Assembly: GCF_012911015.1 (NCBI RefSeq)
Contig: NZ_WVVV01000004.1
Span: forward strand, 20,306 to 84,305
Direction: 5' to 3'
DNA: 64,000 nt
Source: Chelativorans sp. ZYF759
GTDB taxonomy: Bacteria > Pseudomonadota > Alphaproteobacteria > Rhizobiales > Rhizobiaceae
The notes under the pieces are model-generated. The model did no database searches and had not been told where the DNA came from. It saw only the letters and a program-made list of their open reading frames with translations. Both the position numbers and the translations under genes were made by a program. Shown piece after piece: positions 26,097 to 34,984 of the stretch; position 1 is the first letter of the stretch; the number at the start of each line of letters is the position of its first letter.

Positions 26097-26549
26097 ATGG
26101 ACAGCAGAACCGGCCGCGACCTGTCGGTGGGCGAAGTCGCGCGGCGCGCGGGCGTCGCGGTGTCGGCGCTGCATTTCTACGAGCGCAAGGGGCTGATCAA
26201 GGCCTGGCGCAGTGACGGCAACCAGCGCCGTTACGGCCGCGACGTGCTGCGCCGCGTCGCCGTCATCCGCATCGCCCAGCAGGCGGGCATCCCGCTTGCC
26301 CGCATCAGGGACGCCCTGGCCGCCCTGCCCGAGGGCCGCACGCCGGACGCAAAGGATTGGGCCGAACTTTCAAGCACATGGCGAAACGACCTGAATCAGC
26401 GCATCAGGCAATTGACGGAGCTGCGCGACAGGCTCGACGGCTGCATCGGCTGCGGCTGCCTCTCGATGCGGGACTGCCCGCTGCGCAACCCGGGCGACGA
26501 GGCGGGCCTCGAAGGGCCAGGCGCGCGGTTCCTCGCCTCAGCGGGCTGA
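26097..26549 (+). CDS. soxR: redox-sensing MerR-family regulator SoxR
   Basis: 150 residues from the ATG at 26097 (GAGGAG 7 bases before). The MerR winged helix is [20 protein letters not shown] followed by ERKGLI and [20 protein letters not shown]. The [2Fe-2S] ligands are all present near residue 118: [12 protein letters not shown], exactly the CX2CXCX5C spacing of SoxR. The protein senses redox-cycling compounds or superoxide. No soxS is expected in this class; SoxR controls target genes directly. The only box seen here is its own. Convergent with livF, 38 bases apart. Confidence 0.96.
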   Translation: MDSRTGRDLSVGEVARRAGVAVSALHFYERKGLIKAWRSDGNQRRYGRDVLRRVAVIRIAQQAGIPLARIRDALAALPEGRTPDAKDWAELSSTWRNDLNQRIRQLTELRDRLDGCIGCGCLSMRDCPLRNPGDEAGLEGPGARFLASAG

Positions 26550-26587
26550 AGGACCCGGAGGCGCGGCCGGACCGGCCCAACGGGCGC

Positions 26588-27430
26588 TCACGACAGCCAG
26601 CGTTTCCTCCGCTTGTAGTGCTTGACCGACTTGAAGGAGCGGCGGCCTTCGCCGCCCACCCCGAGATAGAATTCCTTCACGTCCTCGTTCTCGCGCAGCG
26701 CCTTGGCCTCGCCGTCCAGGACGATGCGACCGGATTCCAGGATGTAGCCATATTCGGCGTAGCGCAGCGCGATGTTGGTGTTCTGCTCGGCCAAAAGGAA
26801 GGAGACCTGCTGCTCGTCATTGAGTTTCTTGACGATTTCGAAAATCTCCTCGACGAGCTGCGGTGCCAGCCCCATGGAGGGTTCGTCGAGCAGGATCATC
26901 TTGGGTCGGCTCATCAGCGCGCGGCCGATCGCCGTCATCTGCTGCTCGCCGCCGGACGTGTAGCCGGCCTGGCTCGAGCGGCGTTCCCGGAGGCGCGGGA
27001 AGTAGGTGTAGACCATCTCCAGGTCGCGGGCGATGTCGGAGGACGAATCGCGGCGCGTGAAGGCGCCGGTCATCAGGTTTTCCTCCACCGTGAGATGGGC
27101 GAAGCAGCGCCGCCCCTCCATGACCTGGATGCAGCCGCGCCGCACCAGCGCGTTGGCCGACATGGACTGGACCTGTTCGCCCTCGAAGACGATCGAGCCC
27201 TTGGTCACCTCGCCGCGCTCGGCGCGCAAGAGGTTGGAGATCGCCTTGAGTGTCGTCGTCTTGCCCGCCCCATTGGCCCCCAGAATGGCGACGATGCCAC
27301 CGCGCGGCACCGCGAGAGAGACGCCCTTCAACACGAGGATGACGTGGTCGTAGATCACCTCGATATTGTTGACCGTCAGGATGGGCTCTGCGGCGGCAGG
27401 CGACGGAGCGGCGGTTGCGATGTCGGACAT
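26588..27430 (-). CDS. livF: branched-chain-type ABC transporter ATP-binding protein (LivF-like)
   Basis: 280 residues from the ATG at 27430. Walker A is LGANGAGKTTT (about residue 54), the signature is YTSGGEQQM, Walker B MILLDEPSMGL with the H-loop replaced by the LivF-type LLAEQNTNIAL. The C-terminus has a basic extension (SFKSVKHYKRRKRWLS) not usual for LivF. It is the last gene of the import operon, 147 bases after the binding protein gene, with a hairpin array between. Confidence 0.92.
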   Translation of the reverse strand: MSDIATAAPSPAAAEPILTVNNIEVIYDHVILVLKGVSLAVPRGGIVAILGANGAGKTTTLKAISNLLRAERGEVTKGSIVFEGEQVQSMSANALVRRGCIQVMEGRRCFAHLTVEENLMTGAFTRRDSSSDIARDLEMVYTYFPRLRERRSSQAGYTSGGEQQMTAIGRALMSRPKMILLDEPSMGLAPQLVEEIFEIVKKLNDEQQVSFLLAEQNTNIALRYAEYGYILESGRIVLDGEAKALRENEDVKEFYLGVGGEGRRSFKSVKHYKRRKRWLS

Positions 27431-27511
27431 GGTTCTTTTGGTCCTGGAAACTCGGTTAAGCCTGGCGCCCACATCCCCTAGATGGAGGAGATCGACGCGA
27501 AGCGGCGGGAG

Positions 27512-27570
27512 GGGGTGGGGATCACCCCACCCCGGACCTTCGGTCCGACCCTCCCCATCAAGGGGAGGGT
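27512..27570. repeat. Triple-hairpin palindromic intergenic element
   Basis: Three adjacent perfect hairpins: GGGGTGGGG with its complement (27512-27533), CGGACC/GGTCCG with a 3-base loop (27533-27547), and ACCCTCCCC/GGGGAGGGT with a 5-base loop (27548-27570). It sits between livK and livF within the operon. It has the look of a dispersed REP-like element and could act as a processing or stability barrier that separates livK and livF mRNA levels. Confidence 0.75.
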
Positions 27571-27577
27571 AAGAAAC

Positions 27578-28891
27578 CTAAAGCTCGCACTCGTCGTTCA
27601 TCGGCCAGGGCGCGTTGGCTTCCGCGTATTTCGCGGCTTCCGCCTCCTCGAGCGGGGTGATGCGATCGCGGTCCGCCTGCAGATGGTCGGAGACGCGCTC
27701 GAAGCGCTCGCCATTCCACTCGATGATCCAGCCGCCGCCATGGCCGGTGTGGTTGGCACAGCTCGTCTGGAAGGGCACAATCATGCCCGACATGCCCAGT
27801 TCCTCGAGCCGCTCCTCGCTGATGTCGAGGTTTTCGAGGCCCCAGCGCACCTGCTCGGGCGACACGACCGTCTCGTCGAACTCTTCCTGCGCGGTGCGGA
27901 TCGCCTCGGCCAGCATCATCGACATGGTGATGCCGCGTTGGTAGAAAACCCAGTCGATCTCGTTCTCGCCAATGCTCGACAATCCAGCGTCGATCACGTG
28001 CTCGCGGATTTCCCCCATGATCGGGGCGTCCGGCACCGGCACGTTCCACGAGACGGCGCGGTAGCCTGAGGCCGCCTCGCCGGCCTGCGCCAGATCGCCG
28101 TCATGGCCGGACCACCAGATGCCGAAGAACTGGTCCATGGGATAGCGCGTGCGCACGGCCTCGGTGATGGCCCCCGCATTCATGGCACCCCAACCCCACA
28201 TGAAGACGAAGTCCGGGCTTTCGCGGCGGATCTGCAACCACTGGGCCGACTGGTTCTGCATCTCGGTCACCGCGACCGGGATCGGCAGCAGGGTGAACCC
28301 GTATTCGCGGGCATAGTCCTCAAGCAGCGGGATCGGCTCGCGTCCGTAGGGCGCGTCGAGATGCAGGAGCGCGATCTTCTTGCCCTCCAGGCTCGACAGG
28401 TCACCGTCGGCGACGAAGTTGAGCAGCATCGACGCCCCGTCCCAGTAGGAGGATGGCGGGTTGAAGGCCCATTTGAAGGTCCGGCCATCGGCCATCGGCG
28501 AGAAGCCGTATCCCGGCGCCAGCACCGGAATCTGGTCGACATTGGTGCGCGGCAGGACCTGCAGCGTGATGCCGGTCGACCAGGGCTGGGTGACGACCGC
28601 GTTGGCGCGCGTCGCCTCGTAGCACTCCATGCCGCGCTCGGTGTTGTAGCCGGTCTCGCACTCGTCATAGTCGATGCGCACGCCGTTGATGCCGCCATCG
28701 CGCTCGTTCAGAAGCGTCATGTAGTCCTTCTGCCCGTTCATGAGCGGCGTCCCGGTCGCCGCGAACGGGCCGGTGCGGTAGGACAGGTTCGGCACATAGA
28801 GCGAATCCTGTGCCAGAAGATGCGGTGCCGTGAACGCGGCCGCCGCCAGTATCGCGGTCGTCGCGACCGCTGCCTTCATCAGTCTTTTCAT
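27578..28891 (-). CDS. branched-chain-type ABC transporter substrate-binding protein
   Basis: 437 residues from the ATG at 28891, preceded by GAGGAA; the frame is open 238 codons upstream over livM, which is a shadow. A signal peptide (MKRLMKAAVATTAILAAAAF, ending in HLLAQ) directs it to the periplasm. The Peripla_BP_6 fold is shown by NLSYRTGPFAATGTPLMNGQ and RIDYDECETGYNTERGMECY. Acyl-CoA synthetase in the same operon suggests a carboxylic acid ligand (aromatic, fatty or dicarboxylic) rather than Leu/Ile/Val. Confidence 0.92.
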   Translation of the reverse strand: MKRLMKAAVATTAILAAAAFTAPHLLAQDSLYVPNLSYRTGPFAATGTPLMNGQKDYMTLLNERDGGINGVRIDYDECETGYNTERGMECYEATRANAVVTQPWSTGITLQVLPRTNVDQIPVLAPGYGFSPMADGRTFKWAFNPPSSYWDGASMLLNFVADGDLSSLEGKKIALLHLDAPYGREPIPLLEDYAREYGFTLLPIPVAVTEMQNQSAQWLQIRRESPDFVFMWGWGAMNAGAITEAVRTRYPMDQFFGIWWSGHDGDLAQAGEAASGYRAVSWNVPVPDAPIMGEIREHVIDAGLSSIGENEIDWVFYQRGITMSMMLAEAIRTAQEEFDETVVSPEQVRWGLENLDISEERLEELGMSGMIVPFQTSCANHTGHGGGWIIEWNGERFERVSDHLQADRDRITPLEEAEAAKYAEANAPWPMNDECEL

Positions 28892-28977
28892 CTCGGTTCC
28901 TCCACTTGTCCGTTTCTCCGTCGCGGAAGGGCGGACCGCCCCCTTCATTGGGCCACGCGGGCCGGTTGCGGCCGTCC

Positions 28978-30054
28978 TCAATGCGGGAACGGCCAGATAA
29001 TGAGTTTCTCCCGGATGATCTGCCAGAAGCGCGCCAACCCGTGCGGCTCGACGATCAGGAAGAAGATGATGAGCGCGCCGATGGTCATCGTGTTGAGATG
29101 TTCGACCATCGACGAACTGATCGGCAGGCCGAGTGCGCGCGGCACGACATTGAGCAGAACCGGCAGGGCCACGATCAGGATCGCGCCAAGATAGTTGCCC
29201 AGGATCGAGCCGAGCCCGCCGATGATGGCGATGAACAGCACCCGGAACGAAAGCTGCACGTCGAACAGCTCCGCCTCCGCGGCCCCGCGCCACATGAAGA
29301 CGAAGAGCGCGCCCGAAACGCCGACGATGTAGGACGACACGAAGAAGGCCATGAGCTTGGCCTTCATCAGGTTGATGCCGACGAGCTCTGCCGCGATGTC
29401 CATGTCGCGCACCGACTTCCAGATGCGCCCGATGCGCCCGCGCGTGACGTTGATGGCCAGGATCGTCATCAGCGCCACAACGCCCAGCACGAAATAATAC
29501 TGCGCCATCGCGGTGGCCGTCGGACCGGAAACCGTGATCCCGAACATCTGGATGTTGGGCACCAGGATCGCCCCGGACGTATGGTAGTTGTAGAGCCAGC
29601 CCCATTTCTGGAACAGCCAGACCAGGAAGAACTGCGCCGCCAGCGTGGCGATGGCGAGATAGAAACCCTTGATCCTGAGCGACGGCAGGCCAAAGGCCAT
29701 GCCGATTGTGGCCGAGAAGAAGCCCGACAGGAGCACCGCCACGAGGATGTTCATCTCCGGGAAGATCGTCACCAGCTTGAAGCAGGCATAGGCGCCCACC
29801 CCCATGAAGGCGCCCGTGCCCAGCGAAAGCTGCCCCGCATAACCCGTGAGGATGTTGAGGCCCATGGCCGCCAGCGCGTAGATCAGCACCGGGATCAGAA
29901 GCGCGCGGAAGACGAAGTCGTTCGCCGTCGCGGGCAAGACGACGAAGGCCATGATCAGGATGATGCCCAGCAGGAACGCATCCTGGCGCACGGGAAACAG
30001 CGCGTAATCGGCCTGGTAGCTGGTCTTGTATTGTCCGGCGACGCGATAGAGCAT
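28978..30054 (-). CDS. livM: branched-chain-type ABC transporter permease (LivM-like)
   Basis: 358 residues with about ten transmembrane helices. Family marks are GLNILTGYAGQLSLGTGAFM (about residue 85), GFYLAIATLAAQFFLVWLF and the cytoplasmic loop RIGRIWKSVRDMDIAAELVG that contacts the ATPase, then AIIGGLGSILGNYLGAIL. It would form the inner-membrane pore with LivH. It is 4 bases after livH; 86 bases separate it from the binding protein gene. Confidence 0.93.
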   Translation of the reverse strand: MLYRVAGQYKTSYQADYALFPVRQDAFLLGIILIMAFVVLPATANDFVFRALLIPVLIYALAAMGLNILTGYAGQLSLGTGAFMGVGAYACFKLVTIFPEMNILVAVLLSGFFSATIGMAFGLPSLRIKGFYLAIATLAAQFFLVWLFQKWGWLYNYHTSGAILVPNIQMFGITVSGPTATAMAQYYFVLGVVALMTILAINVTRGRIGRIWKSVRDMDIAAELVGINLMKAKLMAFFVSSYIVGVSGALFVFMWRGAAEAELFDVQLSFRVLFIAIIGGLGSILGNYLGAILIVALPVLLNVVPRALGLPISSSMVEHLNTMTIGALIIFFLIVEPHGLARFWQIIREKLIIWPFPH

Positions 30055-30058
30055 GTTC

Positions 30059-31018
30059 TTACACCCGCTCGATGATGCGCTCGCCGAACAGGCCCTGGGG
30101 CCTGAACAGCAAGACGATGAGGGCGAAGACGAAGGCGAACCAGGTTTCCGTGCCGCCGCCCATCAGCGGCTGGCCCCAATAGATCTCGAAGAGCTTTTCG
30201 AGCACGCCGATCGCCAGCCCGCCGATGATCGCGCCGGCGACCGATTCCAGCCCGCCAAGGAGCAGCACCGGCAGCGCCTTGAGGGCGATGATCTCCAGCG
30301 CGAAGGAGACCCCTGCCCTGGCGCCCCAGGCGATGCCCGTCACCAGCGCGATGATGCCAGCGATGAACCAGACCACGACCCAGATCATGGAGAGCGAGAT
30401 GCCGACCGAAAGGGCCGCCTGGTGATCGTCGCCGAGCGCCCGGATCGCGCGTCCGATGCGGGTCTTGTTGAGGAAGACGAGCAGGCTCGTAACCAGAAGG
30501 ATGGCCGCCACAAGCGCGGTGAGGTCCAGATGCTCGATGGCCACGAAGCCACCGAAGGGTTCGAAGATGGTGCTGCCGGCGGGTATGTAGAGCTCGCGCG
30601 TGATCATGCGCTTGGTCTCGCCGCCGAAGATGGTCTCGCCGAAACCGATCAGGAACAGCGTGATGCCGATCGTGGCCATGAACAGGATGATGTCGGGCTG
30701 GTTGACCAGCGGGCGCAGCACCAGCCGTTCGATGGCCACCGCCAGGAAGAACATCACCACCAGCGTCATCGGCAGCGCCAGCAGCGCCGGCACGCCCATC
30801 TGGTGGAGACCCACCAAAGTGAGCGCGGCGAACACCACCATGATGCCTTGCGCGAAATTGAAGATGCGCGAGGATTTGTAGATGAGCACGAAGCCCAGCG
30901 CGATGAGGGCATAGAGGGTGCCGGAGACGAGCCCTTCCCAGACTACCTGGATCAGGAAATCGGGTGCTGCCGCCATATCCTGAAACGGCTTGACGAATAT
31001 CCGTCCTAGAAGGTCCAT
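30059..31018 (-). CDS. livH: branched-chain-type ABC transporter permease (LivH-like)
   Basis: 319 residues with about eight transmembrane helices. VSGTLYALIALGFVLIYKSS and RIFNFAQGIMVVFAALT near the N-terminus and the ATPase-contact loop RIGRAIRALGDDHQAALSVG are typical of LivH. It precedes livM by 4 bases and follows the DUF3096 mini-gene by 49 bases on the same strand. Confidence 0.93.
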   Translation of the reverse strand: MDLLGRIFVKPFQDMAAAPDFLIQVVWEGLVSGTLYALIALGFVLIYKSSRIFNFAQGIMVVFAALTLVGLHQMGVPALLALPMTLVVMFFLAVAIERLVLRPLVNQPDIILFMATIGITLFLIGFGETIFGGETKRMITRELYIPAGSTIFEPFGGFVAIEHLDLTALVAAILLVTSLLVFLNKTRIGRAIRALGDDHQAALSVGISLSMIWVVVWFIAGIIALVTGIAWGARAGVSFALEIIALKALPVLLLGGLESVAGAIIGGLAIGVLEKLFEIYWGQPLMGGGTETWFAFVFALIVLLFRPQGLFGERIIERV

Positions 31019-31067
31019 TCTCCGGCTTCCTCCCTCTTGCGCGTTCCCCTCGCGCTGGTGTTGCCCC

Positions 31068-31211
31068 TTACCCCATCAATTGCGGGAACAGGCCGAGCAG
31101 CCCGATGATGATGAGGTAGATCGCGACGATGTAGTTGAGCAGGCGCGGCGCGATCAGGATGACGACACCCGCGATCAGGGCGATCAGGGGTGTGAGCGGC
31201 AAGTCTGGCAT
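31068..31211 (-). CDS. DUF3096 small membrane protein
   Basis: 47 residues, read directly from the ATG at 31211 to TAA at 31068. AAAGGAAA precedes the start. The sequence starts MPDLPLTPLIALIAGVVILI and continues APRLLNYIVAIYLIIIGLLG, two hydrophobic segments joined by the conserved APRLLNYIVA hinge of DUF3096. The family is of unknown function. Its place between livG and livH, with 18 and 49 base gaps, implies co-expression with the transporter; a small accessory role is possible but not shown. Confidence 0.85.
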   Translation of the reverse strand: MPDLPLTPLIALIAGVVILIAPRLLNYIVAIYLIIIGLLGLFPQLMG

Positions 31212-31229
31212 TGCGTTTCCTTTCCATGG

Positions 31230-32057
31230 TCAATGCGCAACGCCAAGATACGCGTCGATGACGCTCTGGTCTGTCTTGACCTCATCCGGCGTTCCGTCGG
31301 CAATCTTCTTGCCGTAATCGAGAACGACTACCCTGTCGGAAAGGTCCATGACCACACCCATGTCGTGTTCGATCAGCGCGATGGTGGTGCCGCGCTGCTG
31401 GTTCACGTCGAGGATGAAGCGGCTCATATCCTCCTTCTCCTCGAGATTCATGCCCGCCATCGGCTCGTCAAGCAGCAGCAGCGAGGGCTCCATGGCGAGC
31501 GCGCGGCCGAGTTCGACCCGCTTCTGCAAGCCGTAGGGCAGCCGGCCCACCGGCGTGCGGCGGATATGCTCGATCTCCAGGAAGTCGATGATCTCCTCGA
31601 CCTTCTCGCGATGCGCGATCTCCTCGTCCAGCGCCGGACCGCGCCACAGCATCTGCCAGAGAATGTTGCGGTGCATCATGACGGAGCGTCCGGCCATGAT
31701 GTTTTCCAGCGTCGTCATGCCCTTGAAGAGCGCGACGTTCTGAAAGGTGCGCGCGATGCCCTGGCGCACGGCGTGATGCGGGCGCATGGCGCGCCGCTCC
31801 TCGCCACGGAAGACGATCGTGCCCTCCTGGGGCGTGTAGAAGCCGTTGATGACGTTGAGCATCGACGTCTTGCCTGCGCCGTTGGGACCGATGATGGCGC
31901 GGATCTCGCCCTTTTTGACGTCGAAGGAGATGTCGGTGATCGCCTTCACGCCGCCGAAGCGCAGCGAGACGTTCTTCACCTCCATCAGCGTGTCGCCCAT
32001 GGCGATGCCGTCATCCATCGCGGTGGCCATGGCGTGGGGCTGTGCGTGCGCGTTCAT
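31230..32057 (-). CDS. livG: branched-chain-type ABC transporter ATP-binding protein (LivG-like)
   Basis: 275 residues. Walker A IIGPNGAGKTSML (about residue 57), LivG-specific GIARTFQNVALFKGMTTLEN, signature LPYGLQKRVELGRALA, Walker B LLLLDEPMAGMN, and the LIEHDMGVVMDLSDRVVVLD H-loop. The first about 24 residues are a low-complexity extension; MEVKNVSLRF at residue 25 starts the domain. Its start overlaps the acyl-CoA synthetase stop by four bases. Confidence 0.94.
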   Translation of the reverse strand: MNAHAQPHAMATAMDDGIAMGDTLMEVKNVSLRFGGVKAITDISFDVKKGEIRAIIGPNGAGKTSMLNVINGFYTPQEGTIVFRGEERRAMRPHHAVRQGIARTFQNVALFKGMTTLENIMAGRSVMMHRNILWQMLWRGPALDEEIAHREKVEEIIDFLEIEHIRRTPVGRLPYGLQKRVELGRALAMEPSLLLLDEPMAGMNLEEKEDMSRFILDVNQQRGTTIALIEHDMGVVMDLSDRVVVLDYGKKIADGTPDEVKTDQSVIDAYLGVAH

Positions 32058-34039
32058 TCGGCGGCCTCCCGCACGGGCTCTGCAGCCCCGGTTCCGAAAG
32101 TGTGGGCGTCCACGATCTTCACCGTGGCGCTGATCTGGCCTTTGCGCCCATCCTCGTAAGTCACTTCCGTAGATACGTATTTTTCGCCCGATCCGTCATA
32201 GAGCGCCTCGATGAGTTCGCCGTAGCGCTCGGCGATGAAGGAGCGGCGCACTTTTTGCGTGCGGGTCAGTTCGCCGTCGTCGGCGTCGAGTTCCTTGTGC
32301 AGGATCAGGAAGCGGCGGACCTGCGAGGCGGCCATCATCGGCTCGGCGGCAAGGCGCCGGTTGGTCTCGTCGACATCGGCCGCGATCAGCTTGCGGACCT
32401 CCGGATGCTGGGCGAGTTCCTGGTAGGAGCCGTAGGAGATGTTGTGCCGTTCGGCCCAGTTGCCGACCGCCTGCAGGTCGATGTTGAGGAAGACGGCGCA
32501 ATAGTCGCGGCCATCGCCGAAGGCCACCACTTCCTTGATGTTGGGGAAGAATTTCAGCTTGTTCTCGATGTATTTGGGCGCAAACAGCGCGCCCGAGGCG
32601 AGCTTGCCCACATCCTTGGCCCGGTCGATGATCTTGAGCTGCCCGTCTGTGTCGAAGAAGCCGGCGTCCCCCGTCTTCACATAGCCGTCGGGCGTCATCG
32701 CCTCGGCGGTCTTCTCGTCTTCCTTGTAGTAGCCGCAGAACATGCCCGGCGAACGGAACTGCACCTCGCCCGTCTCGTCGATGCGGATGTCGACATTGGG
32801 CGCGGGCGGACCGACCGTGTCCGCCCTCACCTCGCCGTCCTTCTGGACGGTCACGTAGAGGAAGGCTTCCGTCTGTCCGTAGAGCTGCTTGAGATTGATG
32901 CCGAGCGAGCGGAAGAAGGCGAAGAGATCCGCGCCGATCGCCTCGCCGGCGGTGTAGGCGACGCGGATCCTGGACAGGCCGAGGACGTTCTTGAGCGGTC
33001 CGTAGACCAGCAGCTCGCCGATGGCGTAGTTCAGCCGGGCGAAAAACGGCACTGGCCGCTTTTCCAGGATCGCCTCGCCATGGCGGCGCGCCAGATCGAT
33101 ATAATATTCGAACATGCGCCGCTTGAGCCCGCTGGCATCCTCCATGCGGATGGTGACCATCGTCAGGAGACCCTCGAAGACCCGGGGCGGCGCGAAATAG
33201 AAGCTCGGGCCGATCTCGCGCAGATCGTGCGCAACGGTCTCCTGGCTTTCGGGACAGTTCATGCAGAAGCCCGACACGTAGCCCTGCGCGTAGTTGAGAT
33301 AGTGATCGCCCACCCAGGCCAGCGGCAGATAGGCCAGCACGCTGTCATGCTCGGTGATGTTGTCGAAGGCGACCGTGTCGAGCGCGGCGTTGACGGCCGC
33401 CCTGGCCCTGATCATCACCCCCTTCGAGCGGCCCGTCGTGCCGGAGGTGTAGAGGATGATCGACACGTCCTCGCCGCTGCCGGCCGCGATTTCGTCTTCC
33501 CAGCGCGCGGCGAGCGAGGGATCGCCCTCCAGTGCCGCGCGGCCCGCCTGCTGGACATCGACGAAATTGTGCAGACCCGTATGGTCGTAGTCGCGCATGC
33601 CGCGCGGCTCGTCATAGATCACCCGTTCGAGCGACGGCATTTTTTCGCCGTAGGAGCGGACCTTGTCGACCTGCTCCTGATCCTGCACGACGGCGAAGCG
33701 CACGCCGGCATGATCGAGCACATAGGCCATCTCCTCGGCGACCGCGTCGGCATAGACCGGCACGGGGATGCCGCCCAGCGACTGGACGGCGGCGAATGTC
33801 CAGTAGAGCCGCGGGCGGTTGGCACCGATCACCGCCACCTTGTCGCCGCGCGTCAGGCCCAGCTCGCGCAGGCCCAGCGCGAAGGCGCGGATCTCCTCGA
33901 ACTGTTCTGCCCAGCTCCAGCTCTGCCAGATTCCGTAATCCTTGTGGCGCACCGCCGGGCGATCCGCAAAACGCCTCGCGTTCAGCGCCAGATATTTCGG
34001 AAACGTGTCAAGGACGGTCTGCGCTTGCGCCAAACCCAT
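32054..34039 (-). CDS. long-chain-type acyl-CoA synthetase (AMP-binding)
   Basis: 661 residues, first gene of the import operon. The adenylate-forming motif is SIILYTSGTTGRSKGVMI (about residue 192), followed by LPLAWVGDHYLNYAQGYVSG, the KQLYGQTEAFLYVTVQKDGE A5 region and DGYVKTGDAGFFDTDGQLKI with the hinge IIDRAKDVGKLASG. It would activate a carboxylic acid with ATP and CoA, probably trapping the imported ligand. The cap-sized C-terminus resembles the eukaryote-like long-chain group. The start has GGAGGAG just upstream. The four-base overlap with livG ties activation to transport. Confidence 0.93.
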   Translation of the reverse strand: MGLAQAQTVLDTFPKYLALNARRFADRPAVRHKDYGIWQSWSWAEQFEEIRAFALGLRELGLTRGDKVAVIGANRPRLYWTFAAVQSLGGIPVPVYADAVAEEMAYVLDHAGVRFAVVQDQEQVDKVRSYGEKMPSLERVIYDEPRGMRDYDHTGLHNFVDVQQAGRAALEGDPSLAARWEDEIAAGSGEDVSIILYTSGTTGRSKGVMIRARAAVNAALDTVAFDNITEHDSVLAYLPLAWVGDHYLNYAQGYVSGFCMNCPESQETVAHDLREIGPSFYFAPPRVFEGLLTMVTIRMEDASGLKRRMFEYYIDLARRHGEAILEKRPVPFFARLNYAIGELLVYGPLKNVLGLSRIRVAYTAGEAIGADLFAFFRSLGINLKQLYGQTEAFLYVTVQKDGEVRADTVGPPAPNVDIRIDETGEVQFRSPGMFCGYYKEDEKTAEAMTPDGYVKTGDAGFFDTDGQLKIIDRAKDVGKLASGALFAPKYIENKLKFFPNIKEVVAFGDGRDYCAVFLNIDLQAVGNWAERHNISYGSYQELAQHPEVRKLIAADVDETNRRLAAEPMMAASQVRRFLILHKELDADDGELTRTQKVRRSFIAERYGELIEALYDGSGEKYVSTEVTYEDGRKGQISATVKIVDAHTFGTGAAEPVREAAE

Positions 34040-34215
34040 CTCCTCCGGCGGGCGGCAACGACGCCCGCATTCCTCCGACGAGGCCGTTCATCGGCCCCTT
34101 GTGCTTATGTTTCACGAGTTTCCACGAAAAAGGACCGGCAATCAACTTGCCGCTTGACAGACAGGGGCCCGCATTGTTGGTTTGCTGCGCGGAGCTTTGT
34201 CCGCCCCGCCTCCCC

Positions 34216-34890
34216 TCAAGCTTCGTAGGTGGTCAGCGCCTGGTGATCGAGCGCGATGATGCGCCCATGCGCCACGCGGATCAGCCCTTCTTCCTCAAGC
34301 TCCTTGAGGCTCCGGTTGACCACCGGGCGCGACAGTCCGACCAGGAGCGCGAGTTCCTCCTGGCTGATCTCCACTTCACGACTTACCGATGGATAAAGCA
34401 CGGGGTTGAAGAACCAGGACAGGTTTCGCGCCACCCGTTCCTTGGGTGTCAGAATACGATCGTACTCGATGGTGGCGATGAACTGGCCCATGCGTTCGTT
34501 CAGCTGCCGGACCAGAAAGCGGTTGAAGCCGACGCTGTTCTCGAAGAGCCACATGAAGGTGGCGCGCGGCATCATCGCCAGCCTTGTCTCGCGCAGCGCC
34601 ACGATGTCGTATTTGCGCGGTTCGTCCTTCAGGACCGAGCCCTCGCCGAACCAGCTGCCGGCAGCCGTGCCGGCGAAGGTCATCGCCTTCCCCTCGCGCG
34701 AGATCGCACTGATCTTGGCGATGCCGGAGATCACGCCGGTCCAGTAGGACAGCCTGTCTCCCCTGTGGCAGATATATGCGCCCTTTCCGAAGTTCCGCTC
34801 GATCAACCCGCGCCGAGCGCGTTCGAGTTCGTCATCGGTCAGTTCGCCGGCCCAGATCGTTTCGGCCGCAATATCCCGCTTCGTGTCCAT
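34216..34890 (-). CDS. Crp/Fnr family transcriptional regulator
   Basis: 224 residues. N-terminal cyclic-nucleotide-binding-type jelly roll (GAYICHRGDRLSYWTGVISG, GSWFGEGSVLKDEPRKYDIV), long dimer helix (NSVGFNRFLVRQLNERMGQF), and a C-terminal winged helix with EISQEELALLVGLSRPVVNR and SLKELEEEGLIRV. No Cys cluster of FNR type is present, so oxygen sensing through Fe-S is unlikely. The effector is unknown. It follows the FeeM-like acyltransferase gene by 94 bases and precedes the acyl-CoA synthetase/transporter operon start by lying 176 bases downstream of it on the minus strand map. Confidence 0.92.
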   Translation of the reverse strand: MDTKRDIAAETIWAGELTDDELERARRGLIERNFGKGAYICHRGDRLSYWTGVISGIAKISAISREGKAMTFAGTAAGSWFGEGSVLKDEPRKYDIVALRETRLAMMPRATFMWLFENSVGFNRFLVRQLNERMGQFIATIEYDRILTPKERVARNLSWFFNPVLYPSVSREVEISQEELALLVGLSRPVVNRSLKELEEEGLIRVAHGRIIALDHQALTTYEA

Positions 34891-34984
34891 GTCTCACCGG
34901 AACAGGTCCGTTCGTCATTCGACAGACCGCCCATGCTTATGGACGCACAGCATCACCCTGACAAGGCGACCTTATGGCGCCCTC

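Noticed and set aside
28892-29605. 238-codon upstream extension of the ABC binding protein
   Set aside because: It overlaps livM in another frame; the signal peptide and GAGGAA site fix the start at 28891.
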